The notes under the pieces were generated by a model, which saw nothing but the letters and a program-made list of their open reading frames with translations, did not search any database and was not told the origin of the DNA. Source: CAZVKN01 sp964627035 (GTDB lineage: Bacteria > Electryoneota > AABM5-125-24 > Hatepunaeales > Hatepunaeaceae). From it: 64,000 bases of DNA. The DNA lies in contig CAZVKN010000005.1 in assembly GCA_964627035.1 (NCBI GenBank), positions 74,532 to 138,531 of the forward strand, given 5' to 3'. The number at the start of each line of letters is the position of its first letter. The first letter of the stretch is position 1. Shown here one piece after another: positions 7,881-17,173 of the stretch. A program made the translations under genes and the position numbers.

Positions 7881-9062
7881 TTGGTACTTTTCCGCTACAT
7901 ACTGCGGCAGCATATAAGCCCGTTTATATTCTCCATTTCGCTAATCGCATTCATTTTCACGATGAATCTGATGTTTCAGTTGATGCGGAAAATCATAGGA
8001 AAGGGAATCGAACCGCTGGTGTTGCTCGAGTATTTCGGGCTTAACCTCGCATGGATACTGGCAATGGCGGTGCCGATGTCGGTTTTGATAGCAACTCTGT
8101 CGGTGTACGGGAGGCTCTCTGAAGATGGTGAAATCACGGCAATGCGAGCTTCAGGTTTATCTGCATGGAATCTGATCCGACCCGCAATGGTCGGAGCACT
8201 CATTGTTACCATAGGAATCGGGCTGTTTAACAACTACATCCTCCCCGAGATGAACCATCATGCCAAGCTGCTGCTGATTGACATGAACCGTAAGAAGCCG
8301 ACCCTGAACATGGAACCGGGTGTTTACACCTTTAATATTCCCAAACTGGTGATGCTTGCAGGTGAGGTTGATCAGGAAGAAGGACGACTAAAAGATGTTA
8401 CTATATATGACGAACGACTTCAGGGCAACCGGTCGGTAATTACAGCAAAACGTGGACAGATTCAGTTCAAACCGGAACAGGAAGCGTTTTATCTTACTCT
8501 GCTCGATGGCGAGATACATAGACCTTCCGACAGAGAGCCAGACGGATGGGAATGGACTCAGTTTGACAGTTCACTCTTCCGGTTCAGTGCACCCGGTTCG
8601 GTGATGAAGCGGCACGATTCCGGGCATCGCGGAGATCGTGAGCTGACCGCTGAGGAGATGATGCAGCGAGTGCGCGATCTTAGAGCCGGTGAACGGCAAA
8701 ATGTACATACTCTCAAGCGTATCTCTTCTTACATGGTTGAGATCCACAAGAAATTCTCGATTCCGGCAGCATGTCTCGTGTTTGCTCTGATAGGTGCACC
8801 GCTTGGGATTCTGGCTCACAAAGGTGGAATGGGGATATCCGGCGGAATATCGCTCCTGTTCTTTACGATCTATTGGGCGTTTCTCGTCAACGGGGAGGAT
8901 CTCGCCGACAGAGGTATGTTGTCACCGGAAATGGCAACATGGAGCCCGAATGTCTTATTCACGATGGCGGGAATATATCTGCTGTGGCTGGCGGGGAGGC
9001 GGACTTCTCTACCGTTCGTCGGCTGGATTTCATCACTGATTAGCAGGTTAAAGCGACAATGA
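7881..9062 (+). CDS. lptF: LptF/LptG-family LPS export permease (first of pair)
   Basis: A 393-residue inner-membrane permease of the LptF/LptG (YjgP/YjgQ) family. It forms with LptG and the LptB ATPase the transporter that extracts LPS from the inner membrane. Three N-terminal helices, a large periplasmic beta-jellyroll region (about 135-260) and three C-terminal helices are visible; MRASGLSAWNL after the second helix is the usual coupling segment. The reading frame opens at TTG directly after the sirtuin TGA; the next ATG would fall inside the first membrane helix, so TTG is the likely start. It overlaps lptG by 4 nt (ATGA). No lptB is in the window. Confidence 0.9.
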   Translation: MVLFRYILRQHISPFIFSISLIAFIFTMNLMFQLMRKIIGKGIEPLVLLEYFGLNLAWILAMAVPMSVLIATLSVYGRLSEDGEITAMRASGLSAWNLIRPAMVGALIVTIGIGLFNNYILPEMNHHAKLLLIDMNRKKPTLNMEPGVYTFNIPKLVMLAGEVDQEEGRLKDVTIYDERLQGNRSVITAKRGQIQFKPEQEAFYLTLLDGEIHRPSDREPDGWEWTQFDSSLFRFSAPGSVMKRHDSGHRGDRELTAEEMMQRVRDLRAGERQNVHTLKRISSYMVEIHKKFSIPAACLVFALIGAPLGILAHKGGMGISGGISLLFFTIYWAFLVNGEDLADRGMLSPEMATWSPNVLFTMAGIYLLWLAGRRTSLPFVGWISSLISRLKRQ

Positions 9063-10138
9063 GGATTCTTGACAAATACATTGTATCCCGCTTCATAAAG
9101 AACCTGATCTGGGCGATGGTGTCGGCAATCGTGGTGTTCATCGTGCTTGACAATGTAGAGCAGTTGGACAAGTTCATTGACAAAAAAGTTCCTGCGATGA
9201 CAGTCGGTGAATTTTATCTGCACTATATCCCTTATATTATTTACCTGACGCTCCCAATTGCAACGCTCCTTTCTACTCTGTTCACAGTAGGAGGAATGAC
9301 CCGATCCAACGAACTTATGGCAATGAAGGCATCGGGTATATCTTTCGGTAGAACGCTCGCTCTGCTGCTTTCCACTTCCACCGTGATAGCCTTTGGAGTG
9401 TTGATGCTCGGTGAAACAATAGTGCCGCAATCGAATCAGCGAAGGCTGGATATTTATAGATACGAAGTCAAGAAAGTACCGCGCGAATCGCGCAGTAAAC
9501 AGGGCAAGCTTTACCTTCAGCTTGGACCGAAACTGCAGCTTTACATCAACCACTACCGTCAGCTAACTCGTGAAGCCTACAAAGTGAAAATGATTGAGGT
9601 TTCAGACGGCAGGATAAAGAAATCCATTGAAGCTGACAAGATGGTGTGGCTGAATCAGAAGTGGCTGGTACAGGGTGCTGTCGAGCGGCATTTTAATGAG
9701 GGCGGTACGGTTGAACGGATCAGAAACGACACCTTAACGATCTCCGGTTCGGCGGTGCGACCCAACGAGCTTGAAAATATTCAGGTCAAACCGGAGGAGA
9801 TGAACTGGAATGAACTAAGAGAGTTCATTCACAGGCTTAAATTGGCAGGCTCAAAGACGATTAAATGGGAGGTTGAGTTGCTGTCAAAGGTTGCCATGCC
9901 GACCGCAGCAATTGTGATTGTGCTGTTCGGTGCTCCGTTGGCATCGGTTAAACGGCGAGGTGGTACTGCGCTTGGATTCGGTCTGAGCCTGTTCATCTGC
10001 TTCATCTATTTCGGGTTTATTCAAATCGGCAAGATTATGGGCTACAACGGCAGTTTGACCCCGTTCATGTCAGCATGGATAGGAAACATCTTCTTCGGGT
10101 TGCTCGGTATAGGAATCTTAGTTAAGCAGACGAGGTAG
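9059..10138 (+). CDS. lptG: LptG-like LPS export permease (second of pair)
   Basis: A 359-residue partner of the preceding permease with the same topology: three helices, a periplasmic jellyroll domain (about 130-260) and three helices. MKASGISFGRTL is the cytoplasmic coupling segment and LFGAPLASVKRRGGTALGFGLSL is the family's signature before the fifth helix. The ATG lies in the ATGA overlap with lptF, so the two are translationally coupled. LptF and LptG are distinguished here only by order; the symbols could be swapped. A two-hairpin repeat follows the gene. Confidence 0.88.
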   Translation: MRILDKYIVSRFIKNLIWAMVSAIVVFIVLDNVEQLDKFIDKKVPAMTVGEFYLHYIPYIIYLTLPIATLLSTLFTVGGMTRSNELMAMKASGISFGRTLALLLSTSTVIAFGVLMLGETIVPQSNQRRLDIYRYEVKKVPRESRSKQGKLYLQLGPKLQLYINHYRQLTREAYKVKMIEVSDGRIKKSIEADKMVWLNQKWLVQGAVERHFNEGGTVERIRNDTLTISGSAVRPNELENIQVKPEEMNWNELREFIHRLKLAGSKTIKWEVELLSKVAMPTAAIVIVLFGAPLASVKRRGGTALGFGLSLFICFIYFGFIQIGKIMGYNGSLTPFMSAWIGNIFFGLLGIGILVKQTR

Positions 10139-10212
10139 TTTGGCAGTCAAGTTTGTTTATTCGGTCAAACTTGTATAGATTTTAATTACCATCATAGTCA
10201 CCTATTTTCTTC

Positions 10213-10287
10213 GCTGTCAGGTCGCCGTACCTGACAGCTATATAATTATATTTACATAAGTTCTGTGTCAGCCACGGCGGGCTGACA
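10213..10287. repeat. Two-hairpin repeat family 2, copy 1 (core only)
   Basis: Hairpin A (GCTGTCAGGT / ACCTGACAGC, loop CGCCGT) and hairpin B (TGTCAGCC / GGCTGACA) are separated by about 27 AT-rich nt. The outer terminal repeats seen in the best copies are not recognisable. It lies between lptG and the GerW-like gene. Confidence 0.8.
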
Positions 10288-10314
10288 CCGCATATTCCGA
10301 AATTGGAGTAATAA

Positions 10315-10713
10315 ATGTCAGAGAATGCACAAGGTATCCTTGATACTATACTAGATCGGTTGGGGGAGCTGGCAAGCAGCGAAACGGTAATCGGCGAGCC
10401 GGTTTCAGTCGGTGATATTACAATCCTGCCGGTGATTAAAATCTCAATCGGCTTCGGTGCAGGAGTCGGTCAGGGCAACACAGATGATAAGAGTGACCAA
10501 TCCGGTGGCGGTGGTGGCGGAGGAGCAACTGTAAAACCTGTCGGATTCCTCGTTTGGGACGGTAAAGAGGTTAAATTCGTCAATGTCGCAAGTAAGGGCA
10601 GCATTGACAATCTGGTCGAGATGGTACCGGGGCTGCTTAAGAAGTTTGGATTGACAAAGAAAAAAGATAAAGAAAAGAGCAAATCGGTAGGAAAGGATAA
10701 AGCGGAAGAGTAG
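10315..10713 (+). CDS. GerW/YtfJ-family protein
   Basis: A 132-residue protein of the GerW (sporulation YtfJ) family, whose members occur in spore-formers and in many non-spore-forming bacteria; the biochemical role is unknown. The N-terminal helix (GILDTILDRLGELASSETVIGEP), the strand DITILPVIKISIGFGAG, a glycine run of seven residues and VKPVGFLVWDGKEVKFVNV match the family. The C-terminal 20 residues are lysine-rich and disordered. GGAG lies upstream of the ATG. Nothing else in the window suggests sporulation. It is flanked on both sides by two-hairpin repeats. Confidence 0.85.
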   Translation: MSENAQGILDTILDRLGELASSETVIGEPVSVGDITILPVIKISIGFGAGVGQGNTDDKSDQSGGGGGGGATVKPVGFLVWDGKEVKFVNVASKGSIDNLVEMVPGLLKKFGLTKKKDKEKSKSVGKDKAEE

Positions 10714-10723
10714 AAGAGTCCAG

Positions 10724-10826
10724 AGTCTGTCTGACAATAGATTACGCCGCTGTCAACCCGCCGTGGTTGACAGCATAACAGACATAATATCAATAGGTAT
10801 GCTGTCAGGTGCGGCGACCTGACAGC
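10724..10826. repeat. Two-hairpin repeat family 2, copy 2
   Basis: It begins AGTCTGTCTGACAATAG, a match to the left end of the complete copies, and contains hairpin B (GCTGTCAACC / GGTTGACAGC) then hairpin A (GCTGTCAGGT / ACCTGACAGC). The right terminal repeat is absent; the sequence runs after 10 nt into a family 3 repeat. It starts just after the stop of the GerW-like gene and could influence the transcript end. Confidence 0.8.
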
Positions 10827-10837
10827 CGTGAAAAAAA

Positions 10838-10894
10838 GTTCAGAGTACACGCTTCAGCGTGTCCCTATTGCAGCCTGAAGGCTGAACTCTGAAC
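10838..10894. repeat. Palindromic repeat family 3
   Basis: A 57-bp unit with 9-bp ends GTTCAGAGT and ACTCTGAAC. Inside are two perfect small palindromes, ACACGCTTCAGCGTGT and CAGCCTGAAGGCTG. Other members are at 22683-22872 (interrupted), 41797-41849, 55478-55569 and 63900-63954. Confidence 0.85.
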
Positions 10895-10913
10895 CTTATT
10901 TTTCAGAATAGAC

Positions 10914-13900
10914 ATGAACAAGAGGCGCATCATGAAATTGAACAGGTTCACATTGGTTATAACACTGTCTGTACTAATCCTGTCAGGATTAACACAGGCA
11001 GTGGACAGAGAAGCTTTCACGGGTGAAACATCACTCGTCAGACAAAATCAGATTCAATCCATCACATCGGACAAAAATGCTCCGAAAATAGATGTCGGGA
11101 CGTTCAATCCTCCATCCGGCACTCCATTGCGTGATGAGGGTGAGGGAGAACTGTTGTGGCACGAAAGCTTTGAAAACGCTATAACGGAGCATGTTGCACT
11201 GTCCGCTGACGGTAGATGGGTGGCGGTCGGTCACCACTTAAACAACGAGCGGTTTGAGCTTCGCAATGCTGAAGACGGCGAAATTGCAATTATGATGGAG
11301 GTCGAAACCGGACCGAGTTACGTCGCAATCTCCGAAGATGGCGGTCGAGCAGCATTCGCTGCATCAGGTAATGTCTGGGTTTTCGAGCGTGAACAGGGTG
11401 AAGAACCTGTCTTTCAGTTTAATCTCGGTGGCATGTATCCAGGTCCTATCGCCCTGTCACGAGACGGCAGAACACTTATTGCGACAGGTTCCGACAGAGA
11501 CGACAGACTGCTTCGGGCATTCTGTTTCATAGACAATGAACAGGAGTGGACTTATGACGCAGACATGGACACCGCATACAACTGGCAGGGTGTGACCCTA
11601 TCGCGAGATGGTGGAATCGTTGCCTTAACCGCTAAGTATTATCTGTATGTGTTGGATCTTGCATCAGGCGACGGAATCTGGGGGACACGCACCTACAACT
11701 CTGAATCCCCCGTTGCTATGGATCACGACGGAACCGTGATGGCACTCGGATCGCTGACAGGTCGCCTGACACTGTATCATCGCGAACCGCGCGGAAGAGC
11801 GTACGAAGAGTTGTGGCATTACAGCTTTCGCGAGGCTCGGTCGAGCTGGGTCAACTGTGTGGCATTGTCGGATGACGGACTGACGCTTGTCGCAGGAACG
11901 CTCGACTTCTACGAAGATCATTACGGCGGGAGTCTGGTTCTCTTCGACACGTATGGTGACAGCCGACCGGTGTGGATGAACGGTCAATTTGCGGATGAAG
12001 TTGCTGAGGTTGCGGTGAGTGATGACGGCGGGATCATCGCAGCCACCACCTGGGGGGACATCGGACATCAAACCGCCGATCTGGTTCTGCACGAACGTCA
12101 CAGCGACGAGCCTTTCTACACGTTGAACACTCCCGGATCTTTGACAGGTGTTTCGATGAGCGATAACGGTCTGCGAATACTGACCGGAGGCAAAGGAACC
12201 CACAATCGCCAGTTTGGACGTGGCGGAAACGTGTACCTGATTGAAGCTACCCTGCCCGGGGGACATGTCACCGGCACTGTCACCGACCCGGACGGTGAAC
12301 CGATTCAGGGTGTGCAAGTATATGCTGACAACAATCCGTATGAAACGACTACCGATGATGAAGGTAACTATCGGCTGCTCGTCGAGGTTGATGAAGTAAG
12401 AGATATTGTCCTTCGCGCGAAAAAGCGAGGCTATTTCTACGGTGAGGATGAGGTTGAGGTTGAACGCGGTGAGACTGTTGAAGGTATTGATATGGAGCTG
12501 CGCGGTACTGACCCGGTGTGGGCTGAGGTGTGGGCGAGCCTGGGCGAACGCAATGTCATTCAGTTGGAAGTAGTCCTGATTGACGGTGGAATGGTTACGG
12601 GTAGTCGGGTTTGTCCCAAGCCCGACGTCGTGGTTGGGACAACCACGACTACCATAGCCGCTACCGATGAGATCCCGCCAACACCATCCAACTCCGTGAC
12701 TCCATGGGCGGAAGATAATGTACAGAGTGAGACACCAGGAAGAGACCCGCAGCGTGACGTTGAAGCATACAACATATACCGCAGCTTCATATCAGGAGGA
12801 CCTTACACATACATAGGGTCGGTGGAGTTAGCTGAAAGGATGCTCTACCACGACCGAGAGAACATCTTCCCGCAACGTGAATATTTCTATGTGATAACCG
12901 CTGATTTCGGTAATGGTGAATCGGAATATTCCGAAGAGGACAGCGGCTGGATGGCTGATGATTTTCTCGTCTATGATGCCGATCTGGAAGATATGGACAT
13001 GCCCGATATTGACGGTACTATTGATGATGACGAGTGGGAAGGTGCTGTAATTCGTGATGTTTCCGATGTATTCGGTTATGATGCCCCCGACAGCGCAGGA
13101 ACAGCGGAAGCATATATCGGATTTGACGACGACACGGACAATCTGTTGATTGCGTTCAAATATCATACTGTCGAGCAGCTTCACGACCGGCTCGGGGTCG
13201 GCGTCTATATTGACGATGACGATAATGGTCTGTGGACATACGACCGACCCGGCTCGGAAGGCAACTACTGGGGGTACTGGTTTGACAACGATGAGATGCA
13301 GGGTCCCGATCTGAGGTATCGTTCACTCTCATTTGCCCCATACAATATTGATCCATACTACCGTTTTGAAGAGCCGTTGATTGATTTCAGTGATGAGCGA
13401 GGGTATGTTGAGCTTGAGATGGCAATCCCGCTCGGATTTCACGATCTGTTTGAGGTTGCGGTCTATCAACCTGATTTCACAATCGGACTCGGGCTGTTCT
13501 CAATGCACCGGGATGATCAGGGAGCGGCAATCTTCGACGGCTGGTGGCCCCAAGACATGCGTTCGATTGTCTCTTATCCGAGCCAATTCGGGACGATTCA
13601 CATTCCGGTTCACCTCTCCGTGCCGCCGGTCGCCCCTGAAGAAGTGAATGTTGAACGTGTTGAAGAGGATCTGTTTATTGAATGGATAGATCCGAGTGAA
13701 GGTGTTGATGGCGGTGATGTTCAGGACTTGGCGGGGATAAACATCTTTCGCAACGATCAACTTGTGGGAAGTGAAGAACCGGACACAGAAGAGTATCTCG
13801 ACGAGGATGTTCTACCCGGTGGTTGGTACGAATATGTGCTCACAGCCTATATCCTCGAAGATAACGAGCCGTTCACAGGACCGTTCAGCGAACCTATCGG

Positions 13901-14711
13901 CATTTATGCGGATGAAGAGCCTGATATTCGCGAACATATATATGATGACGGTTCAGCGGAAGGGTGGTACGTTGTCAGTTTCAATTGGAATGACAACCGA
14001 TTTGGAATCAGGTTTGATTTCGAAGGAGAGGAAGACACCGTAGCCATCTACTGGATTGAATTCCCGGCAAACGACACGGATCCGGTCAATCTGTACATCG
14101 CTGAAGATGACAACGGCGTCCCGGGTGACATCATCGGGGGCAGATTCCAAACAACAGTGACAGAGGAAGGGCAATTCCACCGTTTCCATTTTCCCGGCGT
14201 ACAGCAGCCTCATGTCAGCCTCGGTGATTTCGGTATGGAAAGCTGCTGGGTGATTATACATTACACAGAAGAGAGCCCCGGTTCACCCGGCATCGGTGTT
14301 GATTTCGGTAATCCTGATCAGGACCGTAACATGTACTACATGTCTGATCGCGACTGGCAGCCGTTCCCGAACGGTCAATTGATGGTTCGGATCGGAATCG
14401 GTCTGCCTCCAGTGGATGTTCCACCTGCTGATGATCCGGAAATTCCCGCTGTTTTCTCTATCGAGCAGAATTTTCCAAATCCTTTTAACAGTGTCAGCCT
14501 GCTGCCTATCAATCTGCCTACGGAAACAACGGTTGAGCTGAACCTGTTTGACCTGAGCGGTCGTAACGTCATAAGCAGGTTATTCGGAAAGCTGTCTGCA
14601 GGGCAGCATGTCGCTGAACTGAACAGCGAAGGGCTGACAACCGGAATGTATTTTGTGCAGGTAAAGACAGCAACCGAAAAGAGTATTGTTAAAATTGCGG
14701 TTCTCAAATAA
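10914..14711 (+). CDS. Large T9SS-type secreted surface protein with beta-propeller and CBM9-like domain
   Basis: A 1265-residue exported protein. A signal peptide (about 1-29) is followed by a WD/PQQ-like propeller (about 80-440) with repeats such as VALSADGRWVAVG, a carboxypeptidase-regulatory-like domain (about 447-530; GTVTDPDGEPIQGV), an Fn3-like stretch, a CBM9/DOMON-like domain (about 685-905; DIDGTIDDDEWEG), another Fn3-like region, and a T9SS sorting domain (about 1180-1265; NFPNPFN, FDLSGR, ending VLK). It is probably anchored at or released from the cell surface. A second in-frame ATG at 10932 is better placed after AAGAGG and may be the true start. Residues 563-580 are encoded by a dispersed palindromic repeat. 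The ligand is unknown. Confidence 0.8.
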   Translation: MNKRRIMKLNRFTLVITLSVLILSGLTQAVDREAFTGETSLVRQNQIQSITSDKNAPKIDVGTFNPPSGTPLRDEGEGELLWHESFENAITEHVALSADGRWVAVGHHLNNERFELRNAEDGEIAIMMEVETGPSYVAISEDGGRAAFAASGNVWVFEREQGEEPVFQFNLGGMYPGPIALSRDGRTLIATGSDRDDRLLRAFCFIDNEQEWTYDADMDTAYNWQGVTLSRDGGIVALTAKYYLYVLDLASGDGIWGTRTYNSESPVAMDHDGTVMALGSLTGRLTLYHREPRGRAYEELWHYSFREARSSWVNCVALSDDGLTLVAGTLDFYEDHYGGSLVLFDTYGDSRPVWMNGQFADEVAEVAVSDDGGIIAATTWGDIGHQTADLVLHERHSDEPFYTLNTPGSLTGVSMSDNGLRILTGGKGTHNRQFGRGGNVYLIEATLPGGHVTGTVTDPDGEPIQGVQVYADNNPYETTTDDEGNYRLLVEVDEVRDIVLRAKKRGYFYGEDEVEVERGETVEGIDMELRGTDPVWAEVWASLGERNVIQLEVVLIDGGMVTGSRVCPKPDVVVGTTTTTIAATDEIPPTPSNSVTPWAEDNVQSETPGRDPQRDVEAYNIYRSFISGGPYTYIGSVELAERMLYHDRENIFPQREYFYVITADFGNGESEYSEEDSGWMADDFLVYDADLEDMDMPDIDGTIDDDEWEGAVIRDVSDVFGYDAPDSAGTAEAYIGFDDDTDNLLIAFKYHTVEQLHDRLGVGVYIDDDDNGLWTYDRPGSEGNYWGYWFDNDEMQGPDLRYRSLSFAPYNIDPYYRFEEPLIDFSDERGYVELEMAIPLGFHDLFEVAVYQPDFTIGLGLFSMHRDDQGAAIFDGWWPQDMRSIVSYPSQFGTIHIPVHLSVPPVAPEEVNVERVEEDLFIEWIDPSEGVDGGDVQDLAGINIFRNDQLVGSEEPDTEEYLDEDVLPGGWYEYVLTAYILEDNEPFTGPFSEPIGIYADEEPDIREHIYDDGSAEGWYVVSFNWNDNRFGIRFDFEGEEDTVAIYWIEFPANDTDPVNLYIAEDDNGVPGDIIGGRFQTTVTEEGQFHRFHFPGVQQPHVSLGDFGMESCWVIIHYTEESPGSPGIGVDFGNPDQDRNMYYMSDRDWQPFPNGQLMVRIGIGLPPVDVPPADDPEIPAVFSIEQNFPNPFNSVSLLPINLPTETTVELNLFDLSGRNVISRLFGKLSAGQHVAELNSEGLTTGMYFVQVKTATEKSIVKIAVLK
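12601..12652. repeat. Palindromic repeat family 1 inside a coding sequence
   Basis: A 52-bp copy with ends GTAGTCGGG and CACGACTAC, a central GACGTC, and stems GGGTTTGTCCCAAGCCC and GTGGTTGGGACAACCAC. It matches the intergenic copies at 18774-18827 and 39944-39995. It is read in frame as the segment from GSRVCPKP to a run of five threonines (residues 563-580), in the boundary between two domains of the 1265-residue protein. Confidence 0.85.
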
Positions 14712-14719
14712 CCTTCTGC

Positions 14720-15487
14720 ATGAATCAGTCTAATGTCATAATAGTATTCTTAACAGCCTTGCTAATATTGTCATGTAACGCACCGCACGACAATCCGTTC
14801 GACCCGGAGAGTGACAGTTACATACCACAGGAAGAGAGGATAACGGTCGAAGCAAGTGCGACCTCTATGCACTTCAGGATGTGGGCGCTGATTGACGACC
14901 AATATTGGCTGTTTATCAACGCTCAATTTGACGACCCGGACACTGTTGACTCGGTTTGGGTGGTAAAGGACACTCTGTGGCTCGGCATGCTCTCGCCGAC
15001 AGGATCGGACAATCCGACTCACATGCTTGAGATAAATGAAAACAGTCTCTACGATCAGCATGGATTAATACTGCAGAATATTGTCGGGCATGACTTGATT
15101 ATCCATTTCACAACAGATGACGGTGACACCCTGTCAAGTGATCTGTTTACGCTGAAACGTGTGTTGAACAATATACCGGTAGCAATTGAGCCAAACTACA
15201 ACTCTGTCCTGACTGAGTCCAATCCCACATTGATATGGGACAGTTACGATGCAGAATTCAACTTTTTATACGGAGTGGAAATCACACATGTTGCGGCGTC
15301 GGGATTCCGTTCTCTGATCTACGATCAGAGTGGGATCAGCTCAAGCGATACAAGCCACACGACATCCGAGCCGTTGCAGGTGGTGGAAGATCCCTCATAC
15401 TACTATTGGACGTTGAAAGTTATTGATGATTTCGGCAACATCGCCAGATCTTTGGAAGCACAATTCAGGATAGTTGAAGATGAGTGA
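14720..15487 (+). CDS. Putative surface lipoprotein
   Basis: A 255-residue protein with a lipoprotein signal: hydrophobic segment VIIVFLTALLIL followed by SCNAPHDNPFDP, placing the lipid-modified Cys at about residue 19. The N-P-F-D-P motif just after the Cys is frequent in lipoproteins of this bacterial group. The rest is beta-rich with Ig/Fn3-like character (PNYNSVLTESNPTLIWDS, then YYWTLKVIDDFGN). It starts 8 nt after the T9SS protein and overlaps the sigma54-activator gene by 8 nt, so these three are probably coordinately expressed. No specific family recognised. Confidence 0.75.
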   Translation: MNQSNVIIVFLTALLILSCNAPHDNPFDPESDSYIPQEERITVEASATSMHFRMWALIDDQYWLFINAQFDDPDTVDSVWVVKDTLWLGMLSPTGSDNPTHMLEINENSLYDQHGLILQNIVGHDLIIHFTTDDGDTLSSDLFTLKRVLNNIPVAIEPNYNSVLTESNPTLIWDSYDAEFNFLYGVEITHVAASGFRSLIYDQSGISSSDTSHTTSEPLQVVEDPSYYYWTLKVIDDFGNIARSLEAQFRIVEDE

Positions 15488-16964
15488 TACCGATAAACTG
15501 AACGAAAGCGGGTTGAAACTGCTGGTTGAAGCTGCACAGGCGCTTCTGATGGAGAACAACCTCGATGAGCTGCTCCCGCGACTCCTCGATAAAGCGTTTG
15601 ATGTCGGAGGTGCTGAACGGGGTTATATACTCCTGCGAGATGATTCCGGTAATCTGACGCCATCAGTGACTCGCGGGATTGAACCGGGATCAAACCCTCA
15701 GGGTGATCCTTCCTGGTCTATCATAGAGACCGCACTGAATGAGCGGAGACCGGTAATCTCGCGGGATGCCAACCGTGACCCCCGCTTCAGCGGTGCCGAA
15801 TCACTCATCATTCAGGGAATCAGATCCACCGTTTGCATTCCTCTTGAATCACGCGGCACTCGTCTCGGTGCTCTCTATCTTGATGCTACCGGAATCGGTA
15901 AACTGACAGATGATGAACTGCCGCTGCTTGAGGCGTTCGGATCGCTGGCAGGATTGGCGTTGGCGCGAACGATAGAACTCGACGACACTCGTAAAGCTCT
16001 GCAGGCTGCAGCGGGTAACCCAAGATTTCCTGAGATTGTCGGTCAGTCAGACAGCATGAATATACTGTTTGACCGCCTTGAACGAATCGCCGCTGCCGAT
16101 CTGCCGGTGTTTATCAGCGGTGAGAGCGGAACCGGCAAGGAGCTGGTTGCTAAGGCTATTCACAGAATCGGATCAAGAAAGGACAAGCAGTTCAGTGCTA
16201 TATTCTGTGGTAATCTCTCACCTGAACTGTTGGAGAGTGAGCTTTTCGGATTCAAGAAAGGGGCGTTTACGGGGGCTGTCACCGATAAACCGGGGCTGCT
16301 CGATATTGCAGATAAAGGGATTCTCTTCCTCGACGAGATTGCGGACGTGCCCCCTGTCATTCAGGCAAAGCTGCTCCGTTTCCTTCAGGACGGATATTAC
16401 CAGCGACTGGGCGATCCGATCCAGCGTCATGCGGATGTCAGAGTTTTGTCGGCTACCAATAAAAATATCACTGAGGAGATTTCAGCAGGCAGATTCAGAG
16501 AGGATCTCTACTATCGGCTGAATGTGCTGACAATTGAGCTTCCACCTCTGCGGGAACGAGACGGAGACATTCCGCTTCTCGCAGGGACTATTCTGGCACG
16601 AGTTGCAGCGCGAACCGGTCAGTCACCTCGCCGCATCTCACCCGGTGCATTGGATAAATTGTCAAGCTACAGATGGACAGGTAACGTTCGGGAGCTTGAG
16701 AATGTCCTTGCAAGAGCTGCTGTGCTGGCAATCGGAGAGATTATTGAACCCGAGGATCTCGACTTAAGCTATAACGGTAAAGATGTCAAAACCGTTCAAC
16801 CGGGGGAGCTGCAGGATCTGCAGAGCATGACCAAAGCACACATCCTTGCGATCCTGAAACAGACAGAAGGAAATCGCAGTGAAGCAGCCAGAATACTCGG
16901 CGTTAGCAGGCGATATCTTCAGAAGAGTCTGGCGAAATGGCGTGAAGAGGGACAGGATGTGTGA
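15480..16964 (+). CDS. GAF-domain sigma54-dependent transcriptional activator
   Basis: A 494-residue enhancer-binding protein. It has an N-terminal GAF sensor domain (about 15-165), an AAA+ domain (about 184-415) with Walker A GESGTGKE (214-221), the sigma54-contacting GAFTGA loop (261-266) and Walker B ILFLDE (281-286), and a C-terminal Fis-type helix-turn-helix (about 450-490; NRSEAARILGVSRRYLQ). It should hydrolyse ATP to open promoters bound by RNA polymerase-sigma54 in response to a small-molecule or redox signal. The ATG at 15480 overlaps the lipoprotein stop, with AGGA upstream; a TTG two codons earlier is less likely. Its targets are unknown; the downstream kinase and surface genes are candidates. 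Confidence 0.92.
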   Translation: MSDTDKLNESGLKLLVEAAQALLMENNLDELLPRLLDKAFDVGGAERGYILLRDDSGNLTPSVTRGIEPGSNPQGDPSWSIIETALNERRPVISRDANRDPRFSGAESLIIQGIRSTVCIPLESRGTRLGALYLDATGIGKLTDDELPLLEAFGSLAGLALARTIELDDTRKALQAAAGNPRFPEIVGQSDSMNILFDRLERIAAADLPVFISGESGTGKELVAKAIHRIGSRKDKQFSAIFCGNLSPELLESELFGFKKGAFTGAVTDKPGLLDIADKGILFLDEIADVPPVIQAKLLRFLQDGYYQRLGDPIQRHADVRVLSATNKNITEEISAGRFREDLYYRLNVLTIELPPLRERDGDIPLLAGTILARVAARTGQSPRRISPGALDKLSSYRWTGNVRELENVLARAAVLAIGEIIEPEDLDLSYNGKDVKTVQPGELQDLQSMTKAHILAILKQTEGNRSEAARILGVSRRYLQKSLAKWREEGQDV

Positions 16965-16973
16965 ATCCAGCCT

Positions 16974-17067
16974 ATCTGTCGAACTACCCGCTGTCAGGTC
17001 GCCGCACCTGACAGCAGGTAATTTGACATTATGTTGGCTATGCTGTCAGCCACGGCGGGCTGACAGC
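16974..17067. repeat. Two-hairpin repeat family 2, copy 3
   Basis: Left-end remnant ATCTGTC, then hairpin A (GCTGTCAGGT / ACCTGACAGC) and hairpin B (GCTGTCAGCC / GGCTGACAGC) about 30 nt apart. The right terminal repeat is missing. It lies just after the sigma54-activator stop and is followed 11 nt later by a family 1 repeat. Confidence 0.8.
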
Positions 17068-17078
17068 AGGTTTCAAAG

Positions 17079-17130
17079 TCCGACGGTCGAGGTTGAGCCC
17101 GATCATCGGGTTGAGGACAACCCCGACTAC
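17079..17130. repeat. Palindromic repeat family 1
   Basis: GTCCGACGGTCGAGG at the left, GTTGAGCCCGATCATCGGG in the centre (as in 4384-4469) and ACAACCCCGACTAC at the right. It lies in the leader of the kinase gene and accounts for a spurious N-terminal extension of that reading frame. Confidence 0.75.
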
Positions 17131-17173
17131 AGTTGTTACGCTTTTCTACGCCCGTCCCGGTAGGAATCAGATA

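Noticed and set aside
8870..9553. A 227-codon minus-strand frame opposite lptF/lptG
   Set aside because: Both permeases are full length and coupled; the antisense product is compositionally odd.
10201..10290. Possible CRISPR-like or tandem repeat array from recurring TGTCAGGT/TGTCAACC motifs
   Set aside because: The units are dispersed palindromes at single sites kilobases apart, not regularly spaced repeats with unique spacers.
12600..12660. Frameshift or pseudogene caused by the repeat in the 1265-residue protein
   Set aside because: The reading frame is open through the repeat and downstream domains, including the sorting signal, are intact.
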